NCBI RefSeq assembly: GCF_023074185.1
Contig: NZ_JADPKY010000033.1
Span: 1 to 64,000 of the forward strand
Direction: 5' to 3'
Length of the DNA stretch: 64,000 nucleotides
From: Bradyrhizobium sp. 132
GTDB lineage: Bacteria; Pseudomonadota; Alphaproteobacteria; Rhizobiales; Xanthobacteraceae
Part shown: piece by piece, positions 39,896 to 49,029 of the stretch
Numbering within the stretch: position 1 is the first letter of the stretch
Layout: every line of letters begins with the position of its first letter
Notes under the pieces: model-generated
The model's input: the letters and a program-made list of their open reading frames with translations, nothing else
Databases searched by the model: none
Told to the model about the DNA's origin: nothing
Translations under genes and position numbers: made by a program

Positions 39896-40022
39896 ATTTG
39901 TGCCTCTCTCCGTGTCTGCGCTGATGCAAGCGCTTTCACATTTCGGAAAGCTTCCGGAAAGGCGGCCGGCAACCAGACGCCCGGCGTTGGCGCGAGGGCT
40001 GCGACTGCGCCCCGCACGTTCT

Positions 40023-40169
40023 CTCTCGTGTCCCGGACGCGCTGCAGCGTGAAACGCTGCTGCGCCGAGCCGGGATCCAGAAAGCAACACAACACGATGC
40101 AGGAGACGTGGGCCCCGGCTCTGCAGCGCACCGCTGAAGAAGCGCTGCGCTGCGTCCGGGGCGCGAGAG
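40023..40169. repeat. Long imperfect palindrome (extragenic repeat)
   Basis: Outer arms CTCTCGTGTCCCGGACGC and GCGTCCGGGGCGCGAGAG, and inner arms around GCCGAGCCGGG and CCCCGGCTCTGCAGC, fold this roughly 147-base stretch into one hairpin. No gene is present in the surrounding 39896-40290. Confidence 0.65.
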
Positions 40170-40290
40170 CGCGAGGACGCGTGCTTCTGGAAATGTCGCG
40201 TCCGCTATGCGCGCAGAAGACTACGCTGAAGCCGAGTCGCTCGATGTCGACAACGGGCCGATAACCGCCATCATCGGCCATTGGACACAG

Positions 40291-40461
40291 TCAATTCATC
40301 GCAGCAAGAACCATTTTTTTCATGTTTGCAAGGGCGTGGTAACCCTTCGCCAATTGCAAAAGGTTTTCCCTTTCCGGTCCATGCGGTAAGCGAGCGGCAT
40401 CTTCACGCAGGGCTTTCGCGAGTTCGTCGCACTGGTCGATGGTCAGGTGTTCCTCTTGCAT
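40291..40461 (-). CDS. Small helical hypothetical protein
   Basis: A 56-residue protein, MQEEHLTIDQCDELAKALRE then LPHGPERENLLQLAKGYHAL, predicted to form two amphipathic helices. Similar short ORFs occur in many copies in Bradyrhizobium to my recollection. An upstream ATG at 40497 would add 12 residues. The function is unknown. It is isolated, between the rpmG repeat region and the AraC gene. Confidence 0.7.
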   Translation of the reverse strand: MQEEHLTIDQCDELAKALREDAARLPHGPERENLLQLAKGYHALANMKKMVLAAMN

Positions 40462-40706
40462 AGCGGCCCTCAAAGCATTCGAGTTGGTCGTTCCCAACCG
40501 ATGCCGGCCCGAGGCGTTCCCGGATCATTGTTTGTGTCCCGCTGGATTAGCTTGTCACACTGACGCAACCGGGAGCTATGCAAATGCGGCAGATTCTTCT
40601 AACTTCTATTTTGCTACCGTTGCATAGTTCTCGTCGATTTTTGTTTCCCAGGACAGGCGCTCGATCCGACCGTCGCACCTAGTAATTGCTGAGTGGAGAT
40701 TGGAAA

Positions 40707-41717
40707 ATGGCTTGGAGCAAAGTTCTCAGCTTTACCGATCCGTTCCCGTATCAGACGAACGTTCGTGCCTCCGACATGCGAATATTTCCCACCGCCAAGG
40801 GAGAATTTCGAGGCCAGGTGACGCAAATCGTGATGAACGAATTGTGGATGCAGCGATTTCATGAACAATTGCCACGTGTCCACAAAGGGACGGTGCGGCC
40901 CGGCCGCAAGGTATTCACCTTTCTCTCGGAAGCTCAGCCAGAGGTGTATCACTGCGGCCGATTGTTGTCGCAAGGTGAATTGATCTCGGAAGACTACGAA
41001 GTACAGCACATGAGGACCACGGGAGATTTCCACCTCGGATGTATTTCTCTTGCGCCAGAAGAACTAGTAAGGGCGAGCAAGGCGATAGCAGGTCGCGAAT
41101 TTGATATTGAGCGCACCAAACACGTCATTCGGCCAAGGCCAGACCTCGTGAGGCGATTGCTGGCGCTCCATGAGACGGCAGAACACATTGCCAAGACCAC
41201 GCCAAACTTTTTCGAACTTCCGGAACTTGTTCGGGCATTTGAACAGCAATCTGTTCACGTGTTGATCAGATGTTTGACCGACAGCATTATATCAACGCCC
41301 AACAGCCGCAATCTTCGCTATGAAACCGTCGTCGCGCGCTTCGAAGAGTTCCTGGAAGCGAACCCAAACAAGCCCCTGTATCTGACCGACGTATGCGCGG
41401 CCGTCGGCGTAGCAGAAAGAACTCTGCGATTCGCCTGTGAAGAGCACGTCGGAATGGGCCCTGTCCGCTACCTCAATTTGCGGAGAATGCACCTTGCCCG
41501 TCGCGCGCTGGTGCAAGGGATTCCTTCGACGACAACGGTAACCCGAATTGCCACCGATCACGGCTTTTGGGAGCTGGGTCGCTTCTCGGTCGCCTATCGA
41601 ACGTTGTTTGGTGAAATGCCTTCGGAGACCTTGAGAAGTCCGCCAGTTGACTACAAAGATTTTCCTGATCGCCCGTCGTCGCGCCAAGGTCCAGTCGAGG
41701 TGATCAGGACAAGATGA
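40707..41717 (+). CDS. AraC-family transcriptional regulator
   Basis: A 336-residue protein. The C-terminal double helix-turn-helix is clear: YLTDVCAAVGVAERTLRFAC, GPVRYLNLRRMHLARRAL and VTRIATDHGFWELGRFSVAYRTLFGEMPS. The N-terminal 200 residues are an uncharacterised sensing domain. Base composition is visibly more A/T-rich than flanking core genes, which suggests acquisition. It converges on the membrane/sulfatase/propeller operon and is the obvious candidate regulator of it. The inducer is unknown. Confidence 0.9.
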   Translation: MAWSKVLSFTDPFPYQTNVRASDMRIFPTAKGEFRGQVTQIVMNELWMQRFHEQLPRVHKGTVRPGRKVFTFLSEAQPEVYHCGRLLSQGELISEDYEVQHMRTTGDFHLGCISLAPEELVRASKAIAGREFDIERTKHVIRPRPDLVRRLLALHETAEHIAKTTPNFFELPELVRAFEQQSVHVLIRCLTDSIISTPNSRNLRYETVVARFEEFLEANPNKPLYLTDVCAAVGVAERTLRFACEEHVGMGPVRYLNLRRMHLARRALVQGIPSTTTVTRIATDHGFWELGRFSVAYRTLFGEMPSETLRSPPVDYKDFPDRPSSRQGPVEVIRTR

Positions 41718-41757
41718 TCGATTCGGTCATGTTGATCTCAGCCATGACTATCGATCA
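41715..41757. terminator. Bidirectional terminator spanning two stop codons
   Basis: TGATCGAT (41715-41722) pairs with ATCGATCA (41750-41757), and GTCATG (41726-41731) with CATGAC (41743-41748). The arms contain the stop codons of both convergent genes. Confidence 0.65.
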
Positions 41758-42185
41758 ATCATCTTGCTTCTCGACCACGACTCCGGACGCCCTTGGCTGC
41801 TGATGAAAAACAATATGCTGTACGCGACGATGGTCGAGTCGAGCAGAAAGGGAAGCAGGTAGCCCTTAGCCCATGGCTGCTGCCCAAAATTGCTGATGCA
41901 CAAGAAGACCATGAAAGCTTTCTCGATGGCGCTGAATACCATGGTCTCGAAGCGCAGCCATGGGCGAAAGGCAGCGACCACCATCAGCACTCCGATCCCG
42001 AAGACCATGATGCCCCAGTGCCGCAGGGCTGGCACGCTGGAAGGCGTATAGTCGACGAGGCCGCCAAACATCGGCGTCAGAAGGTGGATGTCGATGGCGA
42101 ACGGCAATGACAGGCCGGTAGCAATGCCGAACACGATGAGAAATGGTTTGATCGTGTTGATGATGAAGATATCCAAACCCTTCAT
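41748..42185 (-). CDS. Inner-membrane protein in the sulfatase operon
   Basis: A 145-residue protein with four hydrophobic helices (IKPFLIVFGIATGLSLPFAI, WGIMVFGIGVLMVVAAF, a third around FSAIEKAFMVFLCI, and TIVAYSILFFIS). No family-specific motif is recognised. It is the last gene of the operon starting with the beta-propeller protein, 163 bases after the arylsulfatase. The ATG at 42185 gives MKGLDIFIINT as the N-terminus. Possible roles include transport or anchoring; neither is supported directly. Confidence 0.78.
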   Translation of the reverse strand: MKGLDIFIINTIKPFLIVFGIATGLSLPFAIDIHLLTPMFGGLVDYTPSSVPALRHWGIMVFGIGVLMVVAAFRPWLRFETMVFSAIEKAFMVFLCISNFGQQPWAKGYLLPFLLDSTIVAYSILFFISSQGRPESWSRSKMIDR

Positions 42186-42348
42186 GGGAATACCTGCCGG
42201 TTGTGCTCCGCCCGAATAGCTCTCCGCCTTCGGAAGCCGAACCACGCTATCCTTGCCGGGATCAGATGATCCTGACGCACGCCGATTCTGATTGCGTCAC
42301 CAATGGAAGGACCAGATGGAAGCAACCGCCTGGTCCGAACCACGGCTT

Positions 42349-44013
42349 CTAATCCCCTTGCATCTTGAGCTGTCTTGTCGGGTTGTTCCCATCAAGCGCT
42401 GGCACAGGATTTTCCGGATTTTGCAAGTTCGGCAGGAGATCAGTCGAGGCTCCTCCCGGGAAGCGCTTGATGTTCGGATATTTTACGATGGACCTGTTGA
42501 ATTCCTGGAGCGGCAAGTCCAACAGCGATGCGGCCCAACCATTATCCATGCCTGCGTAACGACCCGGAGAGGACGTCGGGTTGCGCGTTGGCGTCGCGCC
42601 ATTGAAGGTCATGTCGTATTTCTCGAACGGGTCCATGGTCAAATTGTAGATCGAAGGAACCGCGCCCATGTTCAATTCCGGGCCCATCCAAGTATCCTTG
42701 GAGGTATAGACCATCTTCCACGCGATCCTCAGCCAAGGAGCATCCGGGTCGCCGCCGATGTCCGCGCGAACGCCGTTGAAGTTCTCGCCGTCGATATAGA
42801 TCCAAGAATCGCGCGCCGAATGTTCCGCTTTGCCCGTCACATAGGCGCTGTTGTCAATACCGTCGAAATAGATCGGCTTTCCGTTGTTATCTGTCGTCTC
42901 GCCCTTTGTCGGAGACTTTAGCCCGACCATCGCCGCGGTTGTGGGCCACACGTCCATATGCGACATCATTTCAGTCAAAACGATCCCTGCCGGAATCTTG
43001 CCCGGCGACCACATGATACCGGGAACGCGCCACCCGGCCTCGAATGGTGATCCTTTTTCGCCGCGGAACGGATGGGTCCCGGCGTCGGGCCAGGCGTCCT
43101 GCCAGGCGCCGTTGTCAGCTGTGATGATGACGATCGTATCCGGCGCCTCGGCCCGGATCGTGTCCATAATCCGGCCGACATCTGAGTCGAGCTCCATCAT
43201 CGCGTCCGAATAGTTGCCGAGGTGAGACTTGCCGACGAATGCCTTGCTCGGCCTGTTGGGCTGATGCATTTTCATGAAGTTGATGTCCATGAAGAACGGC
43301 TTGCTGTCCTTGGCGTGCTGCTTGATATAGTCAATCGCCGTCTCGGTCTGGCGAACATCAAATTCGGAAAGGTTGCTCAGCGTGATCTCGTCGCCCTTCA
43401 CCGCGGGCTTGCCAGCTGTGCCGGACCACTCGTAAAGATTCACGGCTTTCCGATACATCGCCCAATATTGTGGGTTGTATTTCGGAAACCACGGGTGCGC
43501 GTCAGGTGAGGTGTCGCTGTAGGCGTAAACACCCGGATAATAGGCAGCAAAGTGTTGCATCTCGTCGAAGCCGTGCTCGGTCGGATAGAACTCGGGCGCG
43601 TCACCAAGATGCCATTTGCCCGAGTAGAAGGTCGAGTAACCGTTCTTCTGGTAAAACTCGCCGATCGTCGGTGTCTCTTTCTTCAGGCCATTGCGGTCGC
43701 TGGGAACAACGACCACCGACAATGCCGAGCGAATCGGAATGCGCCCTGTCATGAACGAAGAGCGGCCGGCTGTGCAACTGGCTTGGCCGTACCAGCACGT
43801 AAACAGAGCGCCCTCCTTTGCGACACGGTCTATATTCGGCGTCGGGTGACCAAGAGCCGCCCCGCCGCCAGTGTAGGCGCCGAAATCGTTCCAACCGGTG
43901 TCGTCGGTCATCAGCACAACGATATTGGGCTTCTTCTGTGCAAACGCCGGCGCGGCGGCAATCGTAACTCCGGCAACTGATGCCAGCAGTCCAAGCCAAA
44001 GTTTTCTACTCAC
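42349..44013 (-). CDS. Secreted type I arylsulfatase
   Basis: A formylglycine-dependent sulfatase of 554 residues that hydrolyses sulfate esters in the periplasm. A signal peptide ends AAAPAFAQ. Metal-binding Asp residues are in LMTDDTGWND. The catalytic cysteine is Cys80 in ASCTAGRSSFMTGR, a CxAxR variant of the usual CxPxR motif, and SGKWHLGD and ITADNGAWQD complete the site. A GTG at 44013 with AAGGAG seven bases upstream was chosen; a GTG at 44019 is too close to that site. Maturation would need a formylglycine-generating enzyme, none of which is in the window. Confidence 0.93.
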   Translation of the reverse strand: MSRKLWLGLLASVAGVTIAAAPAFAQKKPNIVVLMTDDTGWNDFGAYTGGGAALGHPTPNIDRVAKEGALFTCWYGQASCTAGRSSFMTGRIPIRSALSVVVVPSDRNGLKKETPTIGEFYQKNGYSTFYSGKWHLGDAPEFYPTEHGFDEMQHFAAYYPGVYAYSDTSPDAHPWFPKYNPQYWAMYRKAVNLYEWSGTAGKPAVKGDEITLSNLSEFDVRQTETAIDYIKQHAKDSKPFFMDINFMKMHQPNRPSKAFVGKSHLGNYSDAMMELDSDVGRIMDTIRAEAPDTIVIITADNGAWQDAWPDAGTHPFRGEKGSPFEAGWRVPGIMWSPGKIPAGIVLTEMMSHMDVWPTTAAMVGLKSPTKGETTDNNGKPIYFDGIDNSAYVTGKAEHSARDSWIYIDGENFNGVRADIGGDPDAPWLRIAWKMVYTSKDTWMGPELNMGAVPSIYNLTMDPFEKYDMTFNGATPTRNPTSSPGRYAGMDNGWAASLLDLPLQEFNRSIVKYPNIKRFPGGASTDLLPNLQNPENPVPALDGNNPTRQLKMQGD

Positions 44014-44080
44014 CTTCACACTCCTTGACGATAGGGCGACCTCAGCGACCTGACTCTTGCGCTGCAAGCAATCACGACAG

Positions 44081-46099
44081 TTATGGCTTACGCATCATTC
44101 CCATGCGTGGCGGTTGCACGGGAGCTGCCACTCCGTAGATAACCGTGATGCCCAAACCTCCACCCCACGTCGAAGTCGAGCGAACGGGATTGGGTGAGGC
44201 AGCGCCGTTGAGGTCGTTCCAGTTGTTTGCCGCCCAAACATTGCCGGCCGCGTCGATCGACGCGTCGGTCAGCATCTGGATGCTGCCGCCTTTGAAAACG
44301 TGGATGACATCACCCGTCTTTGTGCCTGCCGGATGGCCCTTCGTGTTGTCTCCAGCCATCAGCACCAACCCACGGCCCCAGAAGTTGCCGATCCATACGT
44401 CGTCATTGCCGTCGATATTCAAGCCCCAGGGCACGCTGACTGCCTTGTCACCGGTGAAACCGGTCGAAGCAGGCTGTGAGCCATCGGGGCGGATCATATT
44501 GACTACGCCGGTGACCATAGTGGGATTGCTTTCGAGGACCTTGAGCATATGTCCGGCGGCAATCTTGAACTGCTCCATGATCGACGCGCCATCCGGAATG
44601 ACGGGCGGCGGAAAGTCGAGCGACATATTACTCGCGACCCACACGTTGCCCTTCGAGTCGAGCGCGAGCGCGCGAACACCGATCCCGGCGCGGAATGACT
44701 CCGCTTTGGAGGGATCGTCCGCGGGGAACCGCACGACCTTGTCCGACTGGGAGTTGCTGACCCAAACGCGATTTTGGGCATCGATAACGATGTCGAAGGG
44801 AGACTTCAGTCCGGCGACTTTTACGATCCGGCCGTCCTTCACTCGTCCGCCAGGAAAGTACAGCAACTGATTGTCCGACCCGTCGGCTATCCAGACGTCT
44901 CCATTCGCGGCGACCCCGATGCCCATCAGGCCGAGAAATTTTTCTTTGAACGGGAAGTCGTTCTCTGTACCGATGGGACGACCGTCGAAATCCAGTACGA
45001 GGATCTTCCCGTCGAAGCTTGTGGCCCACACCTTGTCTTTCGTCACGGCGGTGCCCCAGCCGACTCCGTCAATCCCCATCCCGGTGAAGCCGGTGATCGG
45101 GGGCGAAAGAGCGGTTCCGTTGGGAGAAAGTTTGACCACACCGCCGCCGATACTCTGGTTGACGCCCGACTGCGACCCGGCCATCCAGTTTTGTCCGCTC
45201 CAGAGATTGCCCTCGGCGTCAAACATCAGCCGGCCGGCCGAATAAACGCCGCCTCCAGCGAAGCAAAGCGACAGGACGAAATCATCCGGAACGTAGGCCA
45301 GATACGGCACGAATGGAGCCTTTCGTCGAGACCCATCCTTGGGTTGCGGATACGCCTCGTCGAACAACGCAAAGATTTCCTTAGGCTGAGCCCATGGCTG
45401 GCGGGCGATACTAGCCATTGCATCAATGGTGTTCTTGGGCGTCGTTCCGTCGGGGAGGGTTGCAGCCTTAAGAAAGCGGGCTCGCCAATCGTCGTTGGCT
45501 ACCGTGGCGAAGGCCGTGACGAGCGATCCGAGGGTGTCCAAGTTCGCGAGCGTCGTCGTCTGGGTGCTATTGAGCGGGTCCAAAAGCACTTTGCCCCACC
45601 CACCGGTCGCGGGATCAACCAAATTCGAGACGTTCCCGGCAGCAATCCGCAGTCCGAGCGGATTACCCGAGATCGCTTCTCCCTTGATGAATTGCGCGGC
45701 AACGAACGCCGAGGCCACAGTGGTGAGCTCGTTGACGGTGACGGTTCTGGGTACGGGATTCCCGAGCAATACCATCAGTGCGATGGCATTGGTGGCGCCT
45801 TGGCTCGTGACTGCTCTGGGCGTGCCGCCTTTGGCGACCAGATAAACCGTCGCGTTATTTCCGACCGCAGGTGGAGCGCTGAGCGCAAAACGGCCATCTG
45901 CGCCGGTTTGCGCCTGCGCGAGCTGGGCGGGCGCGTCTGGACCCGCCCTCCAAAGAGTGACTGTCGCCCCGCCAATCGGCTCTCCCGCCAAGAGAACCCG
46001 ACCGTCGAGTGGCTGCTGAGCGGACGCCGGTGCACCCGCGACCGCGATCGCAGCGCCAAGCGCAAGAATACAGATCCAGATTTGTCGAGCCAGCTTCAT
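44081..46099 (-). CDS. Secreted beta-propeller protein (NHL/SMP-30-like) with Ig-like N-terminus
   Basis: A 672-residue protein with a signal peptide ending GAPASAQQ. A carboxypeptidase-regulatory-like beta-sandwich follows (about 30-120, GRVLLAGEPIGGATVTLWRA). From about 290 there are repeated blades with the pattern G-N-x-W-V/I-A/S (FDAEGNLWSGQ, ANGDVWIADG, AQNRVWVSNS, SKGNVWVASN, GNDDVWIGNF, AAGNVWAANNW). These are Vgb/NHL-type propeller repeats. It is the first gene of the operon with the arylsulfatase and may bind the sulfated substrate or act as a lactonase-like enzyme. That role is inferred from location only. Confidence 0.87.
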   Translation of the reverse strand: MKLARQIWICILALGAAIAVAGAPASAQQPLDGRVLLAGEPIGGATVTLWRAGPDAPAQLAQAQTGADGRFALSAPPAVGNNATVYLVAKGGTPRAVTSQGATNAIALMVLLGNPVPRTVTVNELTTVASAFVAAQFIKGEAISGNPLGLRIAAGNVSNLVDPATGGWGKVLLDPLNSTQTTTLANLDTLGSLVTAFATVANDDWRARFLKAATLPDGTTPKNTIDAMASIARQPWAQPKEIFALFDEAYPQPKDGSRRKAPFVPYLAYVPDDFVLSLCFAGGGVYSAGRLMFDAEGNLWSGQNWMAGSQSGVNQSIGGGVVKLSPNGTALSPPITGFTGMGIDGVGWGTAVTKDKVWATSFDGKILVLDFDGRPIGTENDFPFKEKFLGLMGIGVAANGDVWIADGSDNQLLYFPGGRVKDGRIVKVAGLKSPFDIVIDAQNRVWVSNSQSDKVVRFPADDPSKAESFRAGIGVRALALDSKGNVWVASNMSLDFPPPVIPDGASIMEQFKIAAGHMLKVLESNPTMVTGVVNMIRPDGSQPASTGFTGDKAVSVPWGLNIDGNDDVWIGNFWGRGLVLMAGDNTKGHPAGTKTGDVIHVFKGGSIQMLTDASIDAAGNVWAANNWNDLNGAASPNPVRSTSTWGGGLGITVIYGVAAPVQPPRMGMMRKP

Positions 46100-46400
46100 G
46101 AGTCGTCTCCCTGGTCTTCGTTTGTCGTTCGCGTCGCGCACGGACCTAAATCAATCGGCCGTAAGCACGTCACTTCGACTTGATGCTCGGCCGGCGAGCG
46201 GTCTTTTGCAGCGGCCGCGTTGAGGGGATATTCACTGGTCGAAGATTGGCGCATAGCCATTTTTGAGACTATGCATTTCCGGCACTGAATGGATTTTTGT
46301 GCGGACCCTCATCAGGGCCCTCATGCCGGCTTGGGTCACAAGCGGCCCATCACGACCAAGCAGCGTGGCGTCCGTTCAAAGCTCGCAAACTGACGACAGC
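46100..46400. other. Upstream region of the propeller/sulfatase operon
   Basis: About 300 bases, less GC-rich than core DNA, holding the promoter of the leftward operon and the 3' side of the MFS gene. No clear operator, hairpin or coding frame was found. Confidence 0.4.
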
Positions 46401-47639
46401 CTACGCCGTCCGTAACACCGGCGCCGGGGGCTGCGACGGCCGGATCAGCGCGAACGCGACCTGGATGATGCCACCGGCGAGGCCGAGCGCCACGCCGATG
46501 CGCCAGGCCATGGTGTAGGAGCCGAGCGCGTCGTAGATCACCCCTCCTCCATAGGCGCCGAGGAAGCTGCCGATCTGGTGGCTCATGAAGGCGAGGCCCT
46601 GGATCATCGCCTGCCAGCGCAAGCCGAACATCTCGGCGACCGCGCCCGCGACCAGCGGGCCGACGCCCATCCAGAGGAAGCCCATGATCGCGCCGAACAA
46701 TAGCGTCGAGGCCGGCGTCGCAGGCAGCATGAAGTACCAGGCGAGCGCGATCGAGCGCAGGATGTAGATGCCGCCGAGTAGCGCCAGCTTGTTCCAGCGC
46801 TGGCCGGCCCAGCCGAAAAACAGCGATCCCAGCACGTTGAAGCCGCCGATCATGCCCAGCGTCTGCGCGCTCAGCATCGGATCGAGGCCGCAGATCGCGA
46901 GATAAGACGGCAGGTGCGTGGTGAGGAACACGAGCTGCATGCCGCAGACGAGATAGGCGCAGGTCATCACCACGAAGGACGCGTTGCCGAACGCGGTCTT
47001 CGCCGCGGTCGCGGCCGTTGCATCGCCGATGTCATCGGCGGAAGGCTTCGGCAGCGGGATCGCGTCGACACGCCCGGCATACCAGGCCGCAGGGATCATC
47101 AGCACCGACATCACGACGAAGCCGGCGAGGCCGGCGCGCCAGCCGAATCCCTCGTTGAGCATCTGCCCGATCGGCGCCGACAGCAGTGCGCCGAGCGAGC
47201 CCGCTCCGGAGACGATGCCGAGCACGGTGGAGCGCACCGTCGCCGGCACCGCGCGCGCCGCCACCGACATCGCGATCGCAGCCGCGGTGCAGGCCAGCGA
47301 CGTCCCGATCAGGACGCCGGCGCCGATCATGATGCTGACGAGCCCGTTGGCGGTCGCCATCAGCACCAGGCCCGCGATGTACATGAACGATCCGGCGATC
47401 ATGATCGGACGAAAGCCGTAGCGCACGGTCAGCGCGCCGATAGGCGGCTGGAGAAAGCCCCAGGCGAGATTCTGCACCGCCAGCGCCAGCGTGAAGTCGG
47501 AGATCGACAGATGAATGTCGTGCGTCAGCGGCTGCATGAAGATGCCGAGGCTCTGCCGCAGCCCCATGCTCAGCGTCAGCATGATCGAGGCGCCGATCAG
47601 GATAGGCAATGTCGGACGCAGGACCTGCAGCAGGGGCAT
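46401..47639 (-). CDS. MFS transporter
   Basis: A 412-residue, 12-helix major facilitator transporter. The inter-helix loop contains YGFRPIMIAGSFMYIAG, a variant of the MFS motif A region, and the halves are linked by a hydrophilic loop near DAIPLPKPSADDIGDA. The family fits organic acid or drug export. It is divergent from a TetR regulator with a palindrome in the gap, so it is probably an inducible efflux pump. The ATG at 47639 follows GGGAGAAG; an ATG at 47654 is also possible. Confidence 0.9.
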   Translation of the reverse strand: MPLLQVLRPTLPILIGASIMLTLSMGLRQSLGIFMQPLTHDIHLSISDFTLALAVQNLAWGFLQPPIGALTVRYGFRPIMIAGSFMYIAGLVLMATANGLVSIMIGAGVLIGTSLACTAAAIAMSVAARAVPATVRSTVLGIVSGAGSLGALLSAPIGQMLNEGFGWRAGLAGFVVMSVLMIPAAWYAGRVDAIPLPKPSADDIGDATAATAAKTAFGNASFVVMTCAYLVCGMQLVFLTTHLPSYLAICGLDPMLSAQTLGMIGGFNVLGSLFFGWAGQRWNKLALLGGIYILRSIALAWYFMLPATPASTLLFGAIMGFLWMGVGPLVAGAVAEMFGLRWQAMIQGLAFMSHQIGSFLGAYGGGVIYDALGSYTMAWRIGVALGLAGGIIQVAFALIRPSQPPAPVLRTA

Positions 47640-47700
47640 TTTCTTCTCCCTCATCGGCGCGGCGCGCGCGCCATCGTCTGCATTGCTCGTTGATTTTGGT

Positions 47701-47716
47701 TACACAGACCTGTGTA
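47701..47716. promoter_or_regulatory. TetR operator candidate
   Basis: TACACAGACCTGTGTA has perfect 7-base arms around a 2-base centre, between the divergent MFS and TetR genes. Its size and symmetry are typical of TetR operators. Confidence 0.7.
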
Positions 47717-47768
47717 CTTAGGCTATGGATAGCGTGCGCTGTCAAGCGAACAGGACATTTACCGCCGC

Positions 47769-48377
47769 ATGGCTCCCCCGCCCGCCCCACAGACGATGAA
47801 AGAGCGGATCCTCGAGACCGCCGACAAGCTGTTCTATCTGCAAGGCATTCGCGCCATCGGCGTCGATACCATCGCGGCCGAGATCGGCATCTCCAAGCGC
47901 ACGCTCTACAACCACTTCCCCTCCAAGGACGCGCTGATCGCGGCGTATCTCGAACGCCGCTTCGTGCAGCCCCGCGCCTCGGACAAGGCCCCGGCCGAGC
48001 AGATCCTCGCCACCTTCGATTCGCTGGAGCGGCGTTTTGCTGCCAAGGATTTTCGCGGCTGCCCGTTCGTGAACGCGGTCGCCGAGCTTGGCCCGGCGGA
48101 TCGCGCCGTGAAGAAGATCGCAATCGCCTTCAAGGAAAGCCGCCGCGTCTGGTTTCGCGACCGGCTGAACGAGCTCGGCGTTACGGACGCGGAGGCACTT
48201 GCAACGCAGCTCGTGCTGCTGGTCGACGGCTCGATCGCGCAGGACCTGGTGCGTGACGACCCCGCGATGGCGCGCGCGGCGAAGGAAGCGGCGAAGGTGC
48301 TGCTACGGAATGCGGGGGTGGATGTGGGAGATAAGGCTGCAGCGAAGCCAGGCAAGCGGGCGGCCCGGTATCCCTGA
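47769..48377 (+). CDS. TetR/AcrR-family repressor
   Basis: A 202-residue regulator. The N-terminal helix-turn-helix is MKERILETADKLFYLQGIRA, GVDTIAAEIGISKRTLYNHF, then PSKDALIAAYLERRF. The C-terminal ligand domain has a short stretch of aromatic and Cys residues (FRGCPFVNAVAELG). It is expected to repress itself and the divergent MFS pump through the dyad at 47701. The 3' side borders the repeat array. Confidence 0.92.
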   Translation: MAPPPAPQTMKERILETADKLFYLQGIRAIGVDTIAAEIGISKRTLYNHFPSKDALIAAYLERRFVQPRASDKAPAEQILATFDSLERRFAAKDFRGCPFVNAVAELGPADRAVKKIAIAFKESRRVWFRDRLNELGVTDAEALATQLVLLVDGSIAQDLVRDDPAMARAAKEAAKVLLRNAGVDVGDKAAAKPGKRAARYP

Positions 48378-48487
48378 AGCCGCTGAAAGATCAGAGCGCG
48401 ATCCGCTCGCCGCAAGAAGCCCGGATAGGCGAGCACGCCCCCGAACGTCCAACCCAGTTCACCGTGCTTCACCTTCGATCTCTTGAA

Positions 48488-48678
48488 GAGAGCGAGCCGA
48501 TATCCCTGAGGGAGCGGCTTGCGTCAACAATCCGGGAATTCTGGGGCCGATGAATGGGCTTGGAACGACTTGCCGATTGCAAAGTTTTCCCGTTGCCCTT
48601 TGCCAAGGGGTGACTGCCTTCCCCAAAGGGCAGCCTCAACAGCCCCAGCTTCACCGCCCTGAAGCTGGGGTCCTTTTG
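48488..48678 (+). repeat. Structured repeat, copy 1 (candidate RNA)
   Basis: A 191-base unit nearly identical to the one at 50410-50602, with about a dozen differences including two short indels. It contains two hairpins: TGCCCTTTG (48594-48602) with CAAAGGGCA (48624-48632), and the intrinsic terminator at its end. It lies between the TetR gene and the first coiled-coil ORF, whose ribosome-binding site is 30 bases further on. The conserved hairpins and terminal U-run suggest a transcribed leader or small RNA. That is inference. Confidence 0.75.
48643..48678 (+). terminator. Intrinsic terminator at the end of repeat copy 1
   Basis: CCCCAGCTTCA and TGAAGCTGGGG are perfect 11-base arms around CCGCCC, followed by TCCTTTTG. 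Confidence 0.85.
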
Positions 48679-48718
48679 CTGTCTCGACAATTTGGTCTGC
48701 AGACCTCAGGAGGCGTTG

Positions 48719-48898
48719 ATGCAAGCCGATCACGCGACCCTTCTTGCTGAACGGTTTAACGACCTCTCTTCTCAACTTTCAGATCTGAAAGATCTCCGGC
48801 TTAAAGTCGAAGAGGCGGAGCGACGCGCTTGCATTGTGCCTCCATTGCAGTCGCCTCCGAGCACTCAATCGCCTCCGCGCCAGCCGACATCTTCCTGA
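48719..48898 (+). CDS. Small coiled-coil protein, array member A
   Basis: A 59-residue protein, MQADHATLLAERFNDLSSQL then SDLKDLRLKVEEAERRAC, followed by a Pro/Ser/Gln tail. Leu and Phe at heptad positions predict one coiled-coil helix. AGGAGG at 48708-48713 is an ideal ribosome-binding site. It is clearly paralogous to the ORFs at 49030, 49607 and 50688 in residues and bases. No known family is recognised. It may be a dimerising partner protein; no function is claimed. Confidence 0.78.
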   Translation: MQADHATLLAERFNDLSSQLSDLKDLRLKVEEAERRACIVPPLQSPPSTQSPPRQPTSS

Positions 48899-49029
48899 GC
48901 GCGTCATGGACCGCGCTAGCGGAACCAGCGCCCCTCAGGCAGTGAGCCTGACGTATTGAAATCCGATATCTGCCCATGGTAGCTTTCTACTTTTTCCCGA
49001 TGTTGTTTTTTGTGCTGCGGAGGACATTT

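Noticed and set aside
42292..42921. A 209-codon plus-strand frame opposite the arylsulfatase
   Set aside because: It covers the sulfatase C-terminus on the other strand and shows no motif.
46984..47693. Plus-strand frames opposite the MFS gene, His/Arg/Asp-rich
   Set aside because: They are shadows of a strongly supported transporter.
48469..48775. Minus-strand frames across repeat copy 1, similar to ones across copy 2
   Set aside because: Apparent conservation comes from the repeated DNA itself; the frames read through both hairpins and the terminator, and no ribosome-binding site is present.
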